Assembly (NCBI GenBank): GCA_038501785.1
Contig: JBAMJR010000001.1
Location: forward strand, 2,718,501 to 2,782,500
Origin: Myoxocephalus aenaeus
Taxonomy: Eukaryota; Chordata; Actinopteri; Perciformes; Cottidae
Direction: 5' to 3'
Length of the DNA: 64,000 bases
Shown here: positions 63,677-64,000 of the stretch, one piece after another
Layout of the letters: every line of letters starts with the position of its first letter
Position numbering within the stretch: position 1 is the stretch's first letter
Program-made: the position numbers and the translations under genes
The notes under the pieces: generated by a model
What the model was told of the DNA's origin: nothing
Databases searched by the model: none
What the model saw: only the letters and a program-made list of their open reading frames with translations

Positions 63677-64000
63677 ACTAGACAGATATGGGTCAACAGG
63701 TTGTAAAGGGGCAAGAGGAAACACAGTGTTCTGTCTCCCAAGTGGGGATTTTCACCAATGTACAGCTCCACACAGAATATAGTGATTCACTGTCTCACCC
63801 AATCAAACACATGACCAGTTTGCCCGAACAGTAGATGCTGACATGACATCGTAGTCGTGAGGTTCACACATCATCTAGTTTGTTGTCATTCAACACAGCT
63901 GACAGCAAAAGCTTAGTCAGTAGGTGCCACCTTTCATGTCACTTTTTTAGGTTTACTTTAGAATTATTTTTTACTTTGTGTTAATCATTTTCTTTAGTTA

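Overview
The window is nuclear DNA of a bony fish, most likely a spiny-rayed (percomorph) teleost. Genes are split into many short exons with GT-AG introns. The intergenic and intronic DNA holds CA/GT and TA microsatellites and several dispersed repeats that I recognise as common in percomorph genomes. Gene content and order match two blocks of human chromosome 9. No bacterial, organellar or viral gene system was found.

Block 1 (about 3.1-36.6 kb) corresponds to human 9p24 (JAK2-RLN-PLGRKT). plgrkt (+, the last three coding exons) is followed by a two-exon relaxin-family gene (+). Both converge on jak2 (-), whose 23 coding exons join in phase to exactly 1132 codons plus stop, the length of human JAK2. 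Two non-coding 5' exons lie at 36.0-36.6 kb. The jak2 introns hold a hAT element with an 8-bp target duplication, a 5'-truncated LINE with a 14-bp target duplication, a nested inverted-repeat transposon, an LTR-like repeat, two long palindromes and microsatellites that touch splice sites.

Block 2 (about 39.2-63.7 kb) corresponds to human 9q33 (ZBTB26-ZBTB6-RC3H2). A BTB zinc-finger gene of the ZBTB26/ZBTB6 type (+) has a damaged last finger. It is followed by rc3h2 (+, Roquin-2), with 19 coding exons giving 1152 codons and a distant CpG-rich first exon near 43.9 kb. Two consecutive rc3h2 introns each carry a box C/D snoRNA of the SNORD90 type. The space between the two blocks (36.6-39.2 kb) holds a long TA repeat and no recognisable gene.

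The genes do not form one pathway. jak2 is a cytokine-receptor kinase, rln a secreted peptide hormone, plgrkt a membrane plasminogen receptor, zbtb26 a putative transcription factor and rc3h2 an mRNA-decay regulator. The most interesting signals are the paired snoRNAs, an array of decoy 5' splice sites in a 169-nt jak2 intron, and the broken zinc finger. Exon boundaries were placed by hand from splice signals, reading frame and remembered family sequences; no alignment was run.
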